NCBI GenBank assembly: GCA_963810195.1
Contig: CAWEMO010000001.1
Span: 372,001 to 436,000 of the forward strand
Source of the DNA: Chersky-840 sp963810195
GTDB taxonomy: Bacteria > Actinomycetota > Acidimicrobiia > Acidimicrobiales > UBA8190
DNA: 64,000 nucleotides
Reading direction: 5' to 3'
Shown here: positions 9,985-18,226 of the stretch, in pieces
Layout: each line of letters begins with the position of its first letter
Numbering within the stretch: position 1 is the stretch's first letter
Translations under genes and position numbers: made by a program
Notes under the pieces: model-generated
Database searches by the model: none
The model's input: only the letters and a program-made list of their open reading frames with translations
What the model was told of the DNA's origin: nothing

Positions 9985-10472
9985 GGACGCGACGGGCCCT
10001 CCTGGTCCTGCTCCCCGTGCTTCTGTGCGCGTGCGGGGCATCGGGCGGACACCTGGTGGGGGTCCCGGCCAACGGCGCCCCGACCACCGGGCCCGAAGGC
10101 CCCGGCTACATGGTGCAGTCGGACACCGTGAAGGGTCTGGGCACGGTCCTCGTGGACGGGTACGGGCTCACGCTGTACCTCTTCGTCCCTGACGACCACT
10201 CGGGACGCTCGACCTGCAACGGGTATTGCGCCTCCCAGTGGCCGCCGCTCACCCTGCCGTCGGGGGTCACGACTCCGGTCATCGGCGCGGGGATCGACCG
10301 GGCTCTCGTCGGGACCACGCGGCGCGGGGACACGTTGCAGGTGACCTATGCCGGGTGGCCGCTGTATCGCTGGATCGGCGACACCTCGGCCGGTCAGTCG
10401 ACGGGGGAGGGGATCCGCAATTCCGGAGGCCTCTGGTACGTCGTGAACGACGCGGGCCAACCCGTCCACTGA
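9981..10472 (+). CDS. Lipoprotein with COG4315-type secreted repeats
   Basis: 163 residues from a TTG start that overlaps the hydratase stop (TTGA). Signal peptide RRALLVLLPVLLCAC with lipobox L-C-A-C, so it should be lipid-anchored on the outer face of the membrane. Two copies of the family's repeat are visible: GYGLTLYLFVPDD...CNGYCASQWPP and AGWPLYRWIGD...WYVVNDAGQPV. Members are exported; function is unknown. The TTG start is supported by the position of the signal peptide. Confidence 0.8.
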   Translation: MRTRRALLVLLPVLLCACGASGGHLVGVPANGAPTTGPEGPGYMVQSDTVKGLGTVLVDGYGLTLYLFVPDDHSGRSTCNGYCASQWPPLTLPSGVTTPVIGAGIDRALVGTTRRGDTLQVTYAGWPLYRWIGDTSAGQSTGEGIRNSGGLWYVVNDAGQPVH

Positions 10473-10477
10473 ACGAC

Positions 10478-11347
10478 ATGGCGGGCCGGGGCGGTCACTT
10501 CAGGGCCGTCGACGTGCGCGCCGTGCCCAAGCTCCTCCGCAAGGTCCTGGCCGAGGCGATCGAGGACCGTGTCACGACCAGCGCGGCCAGCCTGGCCTTC
10601 CACTGGTTCCTGGCCATCTTTCCCGCCATCGTCGCCGCAGTCGGGCTGGTCGGGCTGGTCGGGCTCTCGGCGTCTCAGCTGCGCAGCCTGGTGCACGGCG
10701 TCGACGTGCTCTTCCCCGTGCAGATGTCGCAGACCATCGACGAGGCCCTCAACAACCCCGTCAAGGGGACGGGAGGAGGCGTCGAGGTCGTCGTCGGCCT
10801 TGTCGTCGCCCTGTGGAGCGGGGTCGAGGCGATGGCCGCGCTCCAGGTCGGGTTGGACGTGGCCTTCGAGGTCAGCTCGGATCGCGGGTTCGTCCGCCGG
10901 AGGATGGTGGCGGTGCCGTTGCTCGCCTTGACGGTGGTCCTGGGCGGCGCCGCTTCTGGCCTGCTGATCCTGGGCGACCCCATCCGGGCGTTGCTGCCGT
11001 CGTCGGTGGCGCTGGCGCGGTCGACCTTCGACGCCACGTGGGTGGTCATTCGTTGGGCCGGAGCGGTCACGCTGGTCGTCCTGCTGTTGTCTGCCTATTA
11101 CTCCTTCGGCCCCAACAGGGAGAAGAGCCGCTTGCGATGGGCGAGCCCGGGCGCGGCCGCCGCCGCATTGGGCTGGTTGGGTGCCTCCGCCGCGTTCACG
11201 TTCTACCTCGACCACTTCGGCCACGAGTCGCGCACCTACGGCGCCTTCGCCGGCGTGGCGGCCTTGCTCCTGTGGCTGTACCTCACCGGGGTGGCCGTGA
11301 TGCTCGGAGCCGAGCTCGACTGCGAGCTCGACCGGGACCGCACTTGA
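10478..11347 (+). CDS. YihY/BrkB family inner-membrane protein
   Basis: 289 residues with about six hydrophobic helices. The family N-terminus has an amphipathic region, then TTSAASLAFHWFLAIFPAIV. Later come YYSFGPNREKSRLRWASPGA and YGAFAGVAALLLWLYLTGVAVMLGAELD, the typical BrkB C-terminus. The biochemical role is unknown despite the old ribonuclease BN label. The ATG lies five bases after the lipoprotein stop, suggesting co-transcription. Confidence 0.88.
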   Translation: MAGRGGHFRAVDVRAVPKLLRKVLAEAIEDRVTTSAASLAFHWFLAIFPAIVAAVGLVGLVGLSASQLRSLVHGVDVLFPVQMSQTIDEALNNPVKGTGGGVEVVVGLVVALWSGVEAMAALQVGLDVAFEVSSDRGFVRRRMVAVPLLALTVVLGGAASGLLILGDPIRALLPSSVALARSTFDATWVVIRWAGAVTLVVLLLSAYYSFGPNREKSRLRWASPGAAAAALGWLGASAAFTFYLDHFGHESRTYGAFAGVAALLLWLYLTGVAVMLGAELDCELDRDRT

Positions 11348-11427
11348 CCTCTCAACGCGCCCGGGGTGGAAAGAACGGCATTGTGCGACCCCATGCCGAC
11401 CTCCGGGCTGACCATCGAGTTCAGCGG

Positions 11428-11982
11428 CTACTCGCCCGCATTGTTGACGTCGTCGGCGATGACGGCATTCACCCCGGCGAACTCTGACAGTTCTGCCGCC
11501 AACTCGTTGATCGAGCCCCGGCCGTGCACCTGCAACGTGACTTCCACCAACTGGCCGTCGTGCCCGTCGCGGCCATCAATCGGAACACTTCCCCAGTCTC
11601 TGCCCACAGACTCCGTGGCCACTTCTGACACCACAAAGCCTCGCTCTGTGGCTCGGCGCAGAACGTCCCGCAAGAGGCCCCGGCCGTCGAGGTAGCGAAC
11701 CCGGATGACGGAGATGGCGGTAGCCGAAACAGGGAGCCGCTGGACGAGGAGCGGGAAGCCGAGGACGATCACGAAGTAGATGGCGGCCGAAAATGCGGCC
11801 AGGATCGGAAGACCGCCACCTGCGGCAGCACCGATCGCCGCCGTCACCCAGATGGCGGCTGCCGTTGTGAGTCCCCGTACGGAGTCCCGTCGGACGAAGA
11901 TCAGCCCCCCACCGATGAAACCGATGCCGGTCACGATCTGCGCGGCGACTCGAGAGGGGTCAAGCACCACAAGGCGGGGCAC
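11428..11982 (-). CDS. MgtC/SapB family protein, N-terminally truncated
   Basis: 184 residues from a GTG. It begins at the middle of the MgtC domain (DPSRVAAQIVTGIGFIGGG, then RRDSVRGLTTAAAIWVTAAIG) and continues to the C-terminal ACT-like domain. The first helices, about 60-70 residues in full-length members, are absent. Upstream sequence switches abruptly to a glyoxalase-like fragment in another frame. MgtC proteins are membrane proteins linked to Mg2+ limitation and virulence. This copy is probably a non-functional remnant. Confidence 0.7.
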   Translation of the reverse strand: MPRLVVLDPSRVAAQIVTGIGFIGGGLIFVRRDSVRGLTTAAAIWVTAAIGAAAGGGLPILAAFSAAIYFVIVLGFPLLVQRLPVSATAISVIRVRYLDGRGLLRDVLRRATERGFVVSEVATESVGRDWGSVPIDGRDGHDGQLVEVTLQVHGRGSINELAAELSEFAGVNAVIADDVNNAGE

Positions 11983-11984
11983 GA

Positions 11985-12064
11985 ACGGTTGTCAGGGTCT
12001 CGGCCCAAGAGGCGTTCGTACCACGTGCTCGCGCTGTCGAGGTCGGACACCGTGACGACGTGAC
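11985..12064 (-). pseudogene. Fragment of a VOC/glyoxalase-like gene
   Basis: On the minus strand, directly upstream of the MgtC remnant, one frame reads HVVTVSDLDSASTWYERLLG then RDPDNR, the standard opening beta-strand and helix of a vicinal-oxygen-chelate domain. It has no start or remainder: the sequence runs into MgtC in a different frame on one side and abuts an esterase fragment on the other. Interpreted as a decayed gene piece. Confidence 0.5.
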
Positions 12065-12266
12065 ATCGACTTCATGAACGCCATACTCGACAAGCTCGAG
12101 ACACGCCTGTGCGTCGAAAAGTCGCGGATCTACATCGTCCTCGGCGGTGGCCACGCCTGGCCGGGCAGCAAGTTCAGCGCCACCACCGGCCCCACGACCT
12201 TCGAGATCAAGGCCATCGAACCTGATCTGGAAGTTCTTCCGTCAGCACCACCTCTCCGGTGCATAG
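12062..12266 (+). pseudogene. Remnant of a PHB-depolymerase-like (LpqC-type) esterase
   Basis: The frame reads DFMNAILDKLETRLCVEKSRIY, matching the region before the nucleophile Ser in this esterase family. It then jumps straight to the C-terminal GGGHAWPGSKFS and GPTTFEI, losing the central nucleophile region. A frameshift near 12221 follows; the next frame gives LIWKFFRQHHLSGA and a stop at 12264-12266. The internal deletion, frameshift and missing N-terminus make it a clear pseudogene. The family identity is from recall of the HAWPG and IWxFF patterns. Confidence 0.6.
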
Positions 12267-12331
12267 GACGCGCCGGTGCCACCGACGAGACCGATGCCGG
12301 ACCGGGACTCGGGCGCGACGCGGTGCCCGCG

Positions 12332-12658
12332 CTACCAGCGAACGTCGAGCTTGGACACTGAGTCGACGTAGGCCCGTTCCGCATCGGTGAGGTCCACGAA
12401 CTGCGTCCCGATGCGCACTCGATCTTCCCTGTGCGGTCGAACGTGTCGGATCTCTGCCTGGAGGTGCACCGCGACGAAGAGATGGCTCCCTTCGGTGACC
12501 TGCGGTGGAGCGTCGAGGAGTTCGATTCCCGCTCCAGCGGACGAGATGTCGACGACCCGGCAGTCACGGAAGCGCCGCTCGGGGTCGTCCGCGACCAGGT
12601 AGGTGCCGTCCCAGTCGGCGAACTGGCGGGGTATGAACCGTCGGAGCTGATGGATCAT
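12332..12658 (-). CDS. PilZ-domain protein
   Basis: 108 residues beginning MIHQLRRFIPRQF. The PilZ core is visible: an Arg-rich start (RRFIPRQF, then ERRFRDCRVVDISSAGAGIEL, containing D-x-S-x-x-G) and RVRIGTQFVDL. PilZ domains bind cyclic di-GMP through the N-terminal RxxxR and the D/N-x-S-x-x-G motifs. RRFIPR is a candidate for the first motif. It could respond to the GGDEF-EAL protein about 12 kb away, which is inference. No partner gene is adjacent. Confidence 0.7.
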   Translation of the reverse strand: MIHQLRRFIPRQFADWDGTYLVADDPERRFRDCRVVDISSAGAGIELLDAPPQVTEGSHLFVAVHLQAEIRHVRPHREDRVRIGTQFVDLTDAERAYVDSVSKLDVRW

Positions 12659-12873
12659 GAGTCTTCCCCTTCCAGCCCGAAGGCCGTTGTCCGCAGCTCG
12701 TGGTCGGGGAGATCATCGGCACGATTCGGTACGTCGATGAGAGGGTGATTACACCTGGGTGGCTCCACGCCTCGCCCGCCTACGACTCGGTAGCGCCCTC
12801 ACAGAGGAGAGGTCCGGGAGGCCGATCCCACCGAGCGGTGGCTCGATCCGACTGCCGGTGTCATTGTGCGGGA

Positions 12874-13434
12874 GTGGCCTTGCTGCCCGACGTCTTGCCT
12901 GCAGGTCCGGTCGAGCTACGCCGGTGGCGCCGCGGGTCGGAAGGGGTCCTCACGCCGGCTATCGCCGCGAGCTTCACAGAGCTCCATCGATGGATGACGT
13001 GGGCGCAAACGATGCCCACCCCCGAGGCGCTGCTTGCCGTCCTCGAAGCCGGCGAGGTGGCTTTCGACTCCGATCAAGAGTGGGACTACACGGTGCACGA
13101 ACTCGAGAACGAGTCCCTCGTGGGTGGCGCCGGGCTCCACCGCGGTGCCGGACCCGACGTGTTGGACATCGGCTACTGGATCCGCTCGGACCGCACCGGG
13201 AGGGGATATGCCACCGCCGCAGCGAAGGCGCTCACCGTGTCCGCCTTCACCCTGGTGCCAGGCGTCGAGCGCGTCGAGATCCATATGGACCTCGCCAACG
13301 AGGCAAGCGCCGACGTACCGAGAAAGCTGGGGTATCGGCTCGATCGCCAGGAGGTCCGCCCGATCGAGGCGCCGGGACACACCGGTACCGGACTCGTATG
13401 GGTCGTCGATGGCTCGGCCCTTCCGCCCGTCTGA
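12874..13434 (+). CDS. GNAT family N-acetyltransferase
   Basis: 186 residues from a GTG at 12874; the open frame extends further upstream but that part is not protein-like. RimJ/RimL-type features: VELRRWRRG near the start, ELHRWMTWAQ, the central strand ENESLVGGAGLH, and the acetyl-CoA loop IRSDRTGRGYATAAAKAL. The substrate is unknown; N-terminal protein or antibiotic acetylation are options. It stands alone between the PilZ gene and a convergent ABC permease. Confidence 0.8.
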   Translation: MALLPDVLPAGPVELRRWRRGSEGVLTPAIAASFTELHRWMTWAQTMPTPEALLAVLEAGEVAFDSDQEWDYTVHELENESLVGGAGLHRGAGPDVLDIGYWIRSDRTGRGYATAAAKALTVSAFTLVPGVERVEIHMDLANEASADVPRKLGYRLDRQEVRPIEAPGHTGTGLVWVVDGSALPPV

Positions 13435-13695
13435 AGCCGGGTCTCGACACTGGACGAAGCGTCTGGACGCTCGTGGAGCTCGACGCCGGGCGCTCATAGG
13501 AAACGCACAACAAACTCCAATGGTTCACAAATCCATGCCGGGCACGATGACCGCGGTGACCGGTTCCCCGGGGGGGCTCAGGGGGCGCTCAGCCGACAGG
13601 GGTTGGACCTGAGGAACCGGCCACCACCAACCCTCGGTGATCGGCCCCCGGGGCGCAAAGTGCAGCTGGGCCCCCATTCGGTGGGTGGTCGTTAT

Positions 13696-14559
13696 CTACT
13701 CCGTCGTCCGTCGCTTGAAGAAGTGCGATGCCAACGGGGCGGCCACCGCCAAAATCAGCACGGACCAGATCAAGGCGGCTTCCACCGGATGCTGCATCGG
13801 CCATGCCTGAATGGCGGCCGACGGATTTGGATTGCCCCACAGGTGGCGGGCACCGGCGGTCACTGCGCTGACGGGGTTCCAGTTGGCCACGGCCTGCAGC
13901 CATCCGGGCATGTGTTGGGTGGGGATCATGGCGTTCGAGACGAAGGCCAACGGGAACAGAACGATGAAACCGAAAGAAGCGGCCGATTCAGGACTTTTAC
14001 TGTTTAGCCCCACACACGCCGCGATCCACGAAAGTGAATAGGCGAAGAACAGCACCAAGGCGAAACCCCCGATCAGGGGTACGAAGCTGGCATCGGACCG
14101 CCACCCGACAGCGAGGCCCGTCAATGCCACGATGACGGCGCACAGCGTGGCTGTCATGAGATCGGCGATGGAGCGTCCTACCAGCACGGCCGCCCGCCAC
14201 ATGGGCAGGGTGCGAAAGCGGTCGATCATGCCCTCGTGCAGGTCGGTGCTGAGTCCCACCGCGGTACCCATGGTCGAAGTCACCAGGTTCAGGGCGAGCA
14301 GCCCGGCCAGAACGAAATCCTTGTAGTTGCCGCCGTCGGGGATGGGGATGCCTCCGCCGAAGATGTAGATGAAGAGCACCGTGAACAGGACGGGTTGGAT
14401 CGTCACGTCGGAGAGCTGCATCGGCTCCCGCGAGATGTGCACCAGATTGCGCCGGGTCATCGCCCACACGTCCAGGACTCGACCCCATACGGCCCGAGAC
14501 GACTTACCGGCGACAGCGACTTCAACCAGCCTGGGCGACAACGTCGTTGTGGTCGTCAT
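13696..14559 (-). CDS. ABC-2 type transporter permease (DrrB-like)
   Basis: 287 residues with six predicted membrane helices. Motifs typical of daunorubicin-resistance permeases: REPMQLSDVTIQPVLFTVLF, AGLLALNLVTS, DRFRTLPMWRAAVLVGR, FVSNAMIPTQHMPGWLQ and NWNPVSAVTAGARHL. It overlaps the upstream ATPase gene by four bases (ATGA), so the two form one exporter. Likely exports a hydrophobic compound; the substrate is unknown. Confidence 0.9.
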   Translation of the reverse strand: MTTTTTLSPRLVEVAVAGKSSRAVWGRVLDVWAMTRRNLVHISREPMQLSDVTIQPVLFTVLFIYIFGGGIPIPDGGNYKDFVLAGLLALNLVTSTMGTAVGLSTDLHEGMIDRFRTLPMWRAAVLVGRSIADLMTATLCAVIVALTGLAVGWRSDASFVPLIGGFALVLFFAYSLSWIAACVGLNSKSPESAASFGFIVLFPLAFVSNAMIPTQHMPGWLQAVANWNPVSAVTAGARHLWGNPNPSAAIQAWPMQHPVEAALIWSVLILAVAAPLASHFFKRRTTE

Positions 14560-15578
14560 GTGCGGGCTCCTTCGAGCTCAGGCCGGTTCGCCCCCACACC
14601 GGCACTTTCACCCCCGTCGATCTCATCGTCGTCCTCCGCGATGTGCCCGCCGGTGAGGGAGAAGAACACGTCATCGAGCGAGGGCTGACGCACCTCGATG
14701 TTGTCCACCAGCACTCCCGCTTCATCGAGGGCGCGCACGACGGAAGTTGCAAACCCCGGTGAGCTGTCGACCGCGGCACTGAGGCGCCGACCATCGTCGC
14801 TGACATGGACTCGCCCCGTGACCAGCGACACCAACGCCGGCACGGCCCCGGCGTGCGGCGAAGCCAACGTCACATCCAGGTGGGCACTGCGGCTCGCCTC
14901 CTTCAACTCCAGCGGCGTACCGTCGGCGATGACGCGGCCATGGTCGATGACGACGATCCGGTTGGCCAGGGCATCGGCTTCGTCGAGATACTGGGTGGTC
15001 AGCAGCACTGTGACGCCGTCACGGAGCAACTCCCGGATGGCGTCCCACACCCGCTGGCGGCTTGTCGGGTCCAGTCCTGTCGTGGGCTCGTCCAGGAACA
15101 GCACCGGAGGCCGGGTCATCAGGCTGGCTGCCAGGTCCAGTCGCCGGCGCATGCCACCGGAGTATCCCTTGAGCACCCGGTCGGCTGCGTCGCTCAGCTC
15201 GAACAGCGCGAGCAGTTCGGTCGCCCGCGCCCGGGACGCCGCGCGCCCCATGTCGCTCAGCTCCCCGACCAACACCAAATTCTGGCGGCCCGTCAGGAGC
15301 CCGTCCAAGGTGGCGTCCTGGGCGGCCACGCCGATGTGGCGCCGCACCTCGGCGGGGTGCTTCACCACGTCGATCCCGGCCACTCTCCCCCTACCCGCAT
15401 CGGGCCGGGCCAGCGTGGTGAGGATCCGCACGGCGGTCGTCTTGCCGGCGCCGTTGGGCCCGAGCAGACCCAAGATGGCGCCAGCCGGCACCGCGAAGTC
15501 CACCCCGTCCAGGGCCTGGGTCTCGCCGTAGCGCTTGACCAGGCCCTCGGCCTCGATCATCAATTCAGCAGTGGCCAT
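14556..15578 (-). CDS. ABC transporter ATP-binding protein (DrrA-like)
   Basis: 340 residues starting MATAELMIEAEGLVKRYG. Walker A LLGPNGAGKTTAVRIL, Q-loop GVAAQDATLDGLLTG, signature YSGGMRRRLDLAASL, Walker B PVLFLDEPTTGLD and the H-loop variant LLTTQYLDEADAL (Gln where many have His or Ser, normal for DrrA types). The C-terminal 100 residues are the DrrA regulatory domain ending in the acidic EDDDEIDGGE tail. Pairs with the permease downstream; divergent TetR gene next door. Confidence 0.93.
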   Translation of the reverse strand: MATAELMIEAEGLVKRYGETQALDGVDFAVPAGAILGLLGPNGAGKTTAVRILTTLARPDAGRGRVAGIDVVKHPAEVRRHIGVAAQDATLDGLLTGRQNLVLVGELSDMGRAASRARATELLALFELSDAADRVLKGYSGGMRRRLDLAASLMTRPPVLFLDEPTTGLDPTSRQRVWDAIRELLRDGVTVLLTTQYLDEADALANRIVVIDHGRVIADGTPLELKEASRSAHLDVTLASPHAGAVPALVSLVTGRVHVSDDGRRLSAAVDSSPGFATSVVRALDEAGVLVDNIEVRQPSLDDVFFSLTGGHIAEDDDEIDGGESAGVGANRPELEGART

Positions 15579-15585
15579 CCGGTGC

Positions 15586-15644
15586 CGCCTTACCTGTCGG
15601 TCGGTATACTGCTTTCTAACCGTATGGTAAGGCGAAACCTTACC
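15586..15644. promoter_or_regulatory. Divergent operator region between the ABC exporter and its TetR regulator
   Basis: A perfect inverted repeat GGTAAGG-CGAAA-CCTTACC lies at 15626-15644. CCTTACCTGTCG occurs twice (15588-15599 and 15638-15649), so the GGTAAGG half-site is present three times within 60 bp. This is the expected arrangement for a TetR dimer or pair of dimers controlling both the exporter and itself. Confidence 0.6.
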
Positions 15645-15668
15645 TGTCGTCAAGTAGAGAACGATAGG

Positions 15669-16313
15669 ATGTCTCCCGTGACTCGCACGACAACCCATGC
15701 TGAGGTAGTCGGACCCACCGACGAGGAAGAAGACCCCGACCCCGAGGGTGAAGCGCCGGAGGTGGCCTCAACCAGAGAACGCATTCTCAATGTGGCCTTG
15801 GACCTCTTCACCGAAAAGGGTTACGACGGCGCCTCGCTACGGGAGATCGCCGAACGATTGGGTGTGACCAAGGCGGCGATCTACTACCACTTTGCCTCCA
15901 AAGACGACATTCTGATGGCGCTGCACATGCGGCTCCACGAGTTCGGCAAGGACGCCCTTAGCCAGATGACGGGGGAGCCGCTCACCCTCGAGCTGTGGGG
16001 CGACCTGCTTGACCAGATAGTCGGACAGATGCTGGCTCAGCGCCAGCTGTTCCTCTTTCACGAGCGGAATCAGGCTGCGCTCGAAAAGTTGCACCGGAAG
16101 GACCACGATGCCGAGCACGACGACATCCAGGACACTTTCCGTCGGGTGCTCGCCGATCCCCGCGTCCCGCTGAGAGACCGTGTCCGGATGGCCTGCTCCT
16201 TTGGAGCCGTTTTCGCCGGGCTCTTCATGTCCGGTGACGCCTTCGAGGGGACGTCCAATCAGGAATTGGGTGACCTGCTCCGCGACGCCGTGCACGACGT
16301 CCTTGCACCATGA
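15669..16313 (+). CDS. TetR/AcrR family transcriptional regulator
   Basis: 214 residues. An acidic N-terminal extension of about 38 residues precedes the helix-turn-helix: TRERILNVALDLFTEKGYDG, SLREIAERLGVTKAAIYYHF and ASKDDILMAL. The C-terminal ligand-binding domain is unrecognised. It is divergent from the DrrAB-like exporter, with the inverted repeat between them, so it most likely represses the exporter until a ligand binds. The ATG at 15669 is the first in frame after the operator. Confidence 0.9.
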   Translation: MSPVTRTTTHAEVVGPTDEEEDPDPEGEAPEVASTRERILNVALDLFTEKGYDGASLREIAERLGVTKAAIYYHFASKDDILMALHMRLHEFGKDALSQMTGEPLTLELWGDLLDQIVGQMLAQRQLFLFHERNQAALEKLHRKDHDAEHDDIQDTFRRVLADPRVPLRDRVRMACSFGAVFAGLFMSGDAFEGTSNQELGDLLRDAVHDVLAP

Positions 16314-16396
16314 CCTGGAAGACTGCAGCAACGTCTGAGGGCGGGCCCAGGATCAAGGACTGTCCGCGGCCCTTTGCCGATCAGGATCTAACGGCC

Positions 16397-16729
16397 TGAT
16401 ACAACCGACGCCTACTGTCGGACGAAACGCCTTCGCGTGGCCAGGCGTCGCAAGGGGGGCCCGCCTCCGTCGGAACGGCACGGACTCTCCGTGTCCCCGC
16501 ACTCCGGAGCTACTCCATGCTTGCTTGCATCCCTTCGGCCACCCTCCACGGGGTCGAGGGCCGGTCGGTGTCGGTCGAGGTCCACGTGTCGGCGGGACTT
16601 CCCGGCTTCACCGTCGTCGGGCTGCCCGACGCCGCGGTGCGCGAGTCGCGGGACCGTGTCCGCGCCGCGCTGCTGTCGAGCCAATTCCCGTGGCCCTCCC
16701 GCCGGGTCACGGTCAACCTTGCACCGTCC
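16397..16729 (+). repeat. Left copy of an imperfect direct repeat: comM upstream region plus comM 5' end
   Basis: Shares about 330 bp with 21491-21819. It includes about 120 bp before the start codon, with an identical CGCCTTCGCGTGGCC block at 16428-16442 and 21521-21535, and the first 71 codons of comM. Similarity stops abruptly after the codons for NLAPS. The copies differ at many synonymous sites, so they are diverged homologues rather than a fresh duplication. Confidence 0.75.
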
Positions 16730-16909
16730 AGATATCGATTTGGTAAGCCGACCGTCAGGCTCCCACACCGGGACGTGCCGGCTCCCGCCACTGCCGTCCT
16801 GAGGGGTTGCTTGCCTTCCTGGACGGCCCTTCTGGTGGGGGTCACCCCGGCTACGCACGGAATCCCGACAGGACTCCCGACCCGGATCGTAGGCGAAGAA
16901 GTGGCGTAG
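16517..16909 (+). pseudogene. Truncated 5' copy of comM
   Basis: The first 71 residues (MLACIPSATLHGVEGRSVSV to VTVNLAPS) match the N-terminus of the intact comM at 21607 with about six substitutions. After residue 71 the frame runs into unrelated sequence for about 59 codons and stops. The Lon-like N-terminal piece alone lacks the AAA+ ATPase and cannot work as ComM. It flanks the arsenic module on the side opposite the intact gene. Confidence 0.85.
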
Positions 16910-17263
16910 GCCCGAGTTGGCTCAGGTCGGGCAAAGTTGCCACGGCGACCCTGGCCGTCGCCTGCCAGCCTGCCGAAAGATGGGCTAGGACGGCGTCGAG
17001 AGTGTTATCGGTTGAATCGAGGCCATTGCTGTCGCCGGTTCGATCAAGCCACGGGTTTCCACGAGGTCGCGATGGCGATATCAATGGGTGGTGCCCAGTC
17101 CGGCTTTGCCCGAGCCATACAGATACGACTCGGTTGGCGGCGTCGACGATGCCAGCGCGCTCGGGGGAGCTGAGGTGTGTGCACCATTGCGAGGTGTCCA
17201 CGAAATCGGCGGCGTGCCAGCCCGCAGCAGACCGAACGGGTCGACGCGAGGCCCCGACGGCAC
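16736..17263. other. 528-bp stretch with no convincing gene
   Basis: This is the gap between the comM 5' fragment and arsR. Open frames exist on both strands but none reads like a known family. One minus-strand segment near 16925-17020 (STDNTLDAVLAHLSA) has faint coding character but no supporting context. Probably decayed DNA at the island edge. Confidence 0.4.
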
Positions 17264-17620
17264 CTACCTGACGGGCTGGAGAGCGATCTGAAGGTCGGCG
17301 AGGCGCTCGCGATCGAGGGAATACCACACCCACTTGCCGCGTCGGTCGCCGTGGACGAGGCCGGCGTCGCTGAGGATCTTCAGGTGATGGGAGACGGTGG
17401 GCTGGCTCTTGCCCAGAGGTTCCACGAAGTCACACACGCACACCTCGCCTTCGGGTGCCGCGGCGAGGATGCTCAGGACACGGAGCCGGACGGGGTCGGC
17501 CAAGGCGCTGAACCCACTGGCCAGCTCTCCGGCCTGGGTGGCGTCAAGGGGCGAGGCCAGGACAGAGGGGCAGCACCGGTCCGTCACCTCGGGCTCGATG
17601 GTTGCCACCTGCTTGGCCAT
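17264..17620 (-). CDS. arsR: ArsR family transcriptional repressor (arsenic/metalloid responsive)
   Basis: 118 residues. Winged helix with FSALADPVRLRVLSILAA, the metalloid-sensing motif EGEVCVCDFVEPL (the CxC pair of classical arsenite sensors) and the recognition helix SQPTVSHHLKILSDAGL. A second CC pair lies near the N-terminus (TDRCCPSVL). Binding of As(III) to these cysteines would release DNA. Strong ribosome-binding site AGGAGGTG before the ATG. Divergent from the arsI-like gene, with an inverted repeat between them. Confidence 0.9.
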   Translation of the reverse strand: MAKQVATIEPEVTDRCCPSVLASPLDATQAGELASGFSALADPVRLRVLSILAAAPEGEVCVCDFVEPLGKSQPTVSHHLKILSDAGLVHGDRRGKWVWYSLDRERLADLQIALQPVR

Positions 17621-17637
17621 TGCGCCACCTCCTATTG

Positions 17638-17681
17638 ACAGGTGTTGATGTATTGATCATACTCGACGCATCGACACTTGT
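17638..17681. promoter_or_regulatory. Putative ArsR operator, imperfect inverted repeat
   Basis: ACAGGTGTTGATG (17638-17650) and CATCGACACTTGT (17669-17681) are inverted repeats matching at 11 of 13 positions around an A/T-richer centre. They fill the 81-bp gap between the divergent arsR and arsI-like starts, where the promoters of both must lie. Confidence 0.55.
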
Positions 17682-17701
17682 GAATACTACCGGAGGTCGT
17701 C

Positions 17702-18190
17702 ATGTCCAGAGTCCAGCTCGCCTTGAACGTCGCCGATCTGGACGCCGCGGTGGATTTCTACTCCAAGCTGTTCGGAGCGGAGCCGGCCAAGCGCCGCCCT
17801 GGATATGCCAACTTCGCCATCACCGAGCCGCCGCTCAAGCTGGTCCTCATCGAGGGTGTTGCGGGACGCGAGGTGGGCGTGGCCGGTGCGCTCAATCACC
17901 TGGGCGTGGAGGTAGACACACCTCAAGAGGTCCAGGCGGCCACCCGGAGGCTCTCGGCCGAGGGGCTCGAGCCCGAGGTCCAGGAGTCGACGACCTGTTG
18001 CTACGCCCTCCAGGACAAGGCGTGGGTCAACGATCCGGACGGGGCGCCCTGGGAGATCTACACCGTGCTCGCCGACGCGCCGCAAGAAACCGATCTGGGA
18101 TGCTCGACCGAGGGCTGCGCGCCTGAAGGGGAGCAGGCGGTCCCCGTCGGCGCCACACCCGTCAGCTCGGCCTCCAGCACCTGCTGCTAG
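17702..18190 (+). CDS. ArsI/CadI family VOC protein
   Basis: 162 residues. One VOC domain, closest to CadI/ArsI: MSRVQLALNVADLDAAVDFY, KRRPGYANFAITEPPLKLVL, ALNHLGVEVD (probable metal His), STTCCYALQDKAWVNDPDG (the vicinal Cys pair that binds trivalent organoarsenicals) and PWEIYTV (probable metal Glu). ArsI cleaves the C-As bond of methylarsenite. The residue where ArsI has its first iron His is Gln here (MSRVQ), as in CadI-type proteins, so lyase activity is uncertain. The C-terminal tail adds further cysteines (GCSTEGC, then STCC). RBS GGAGG at good spacing. Confidence 0.82.
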   Translation: MSRVQLALNVADLDAAVDFYSKLFGAEPAKRRPGYANFAITEPPLKLVLIEGVAGREVGVAGALNHLGVEVDTPQEVQAATRRLSAEGLEPEVQESTTCCYALQDKAWVNDPDGAPWEIYTVLADAPQETDLGCSTEGCAPEGEQAVPVGATPVSSASSTCC

Positions 18191-18226
18191 GCATCGGTTT
18201 CCGGATCTTCCCGGACCGGGGTTGAA

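Noticed and set aside
17030..17060. tRNA T-arm-like GGTTCGATC
   Set aside because: No matching acceptor stem, anticodon arm or CCA-side pairing around it on either strand. No tRNA or rRNA gene was recognised anywhere in the window.
16851..17333. Minus-strand frame of 160 codons between the comM fragment and arsR
   Set aside because: A short piece (STDNTLDAVLAHLSA) faintly recalls DUF429-type proteins, but the rest does not fit, and the frame overlaps arsR.
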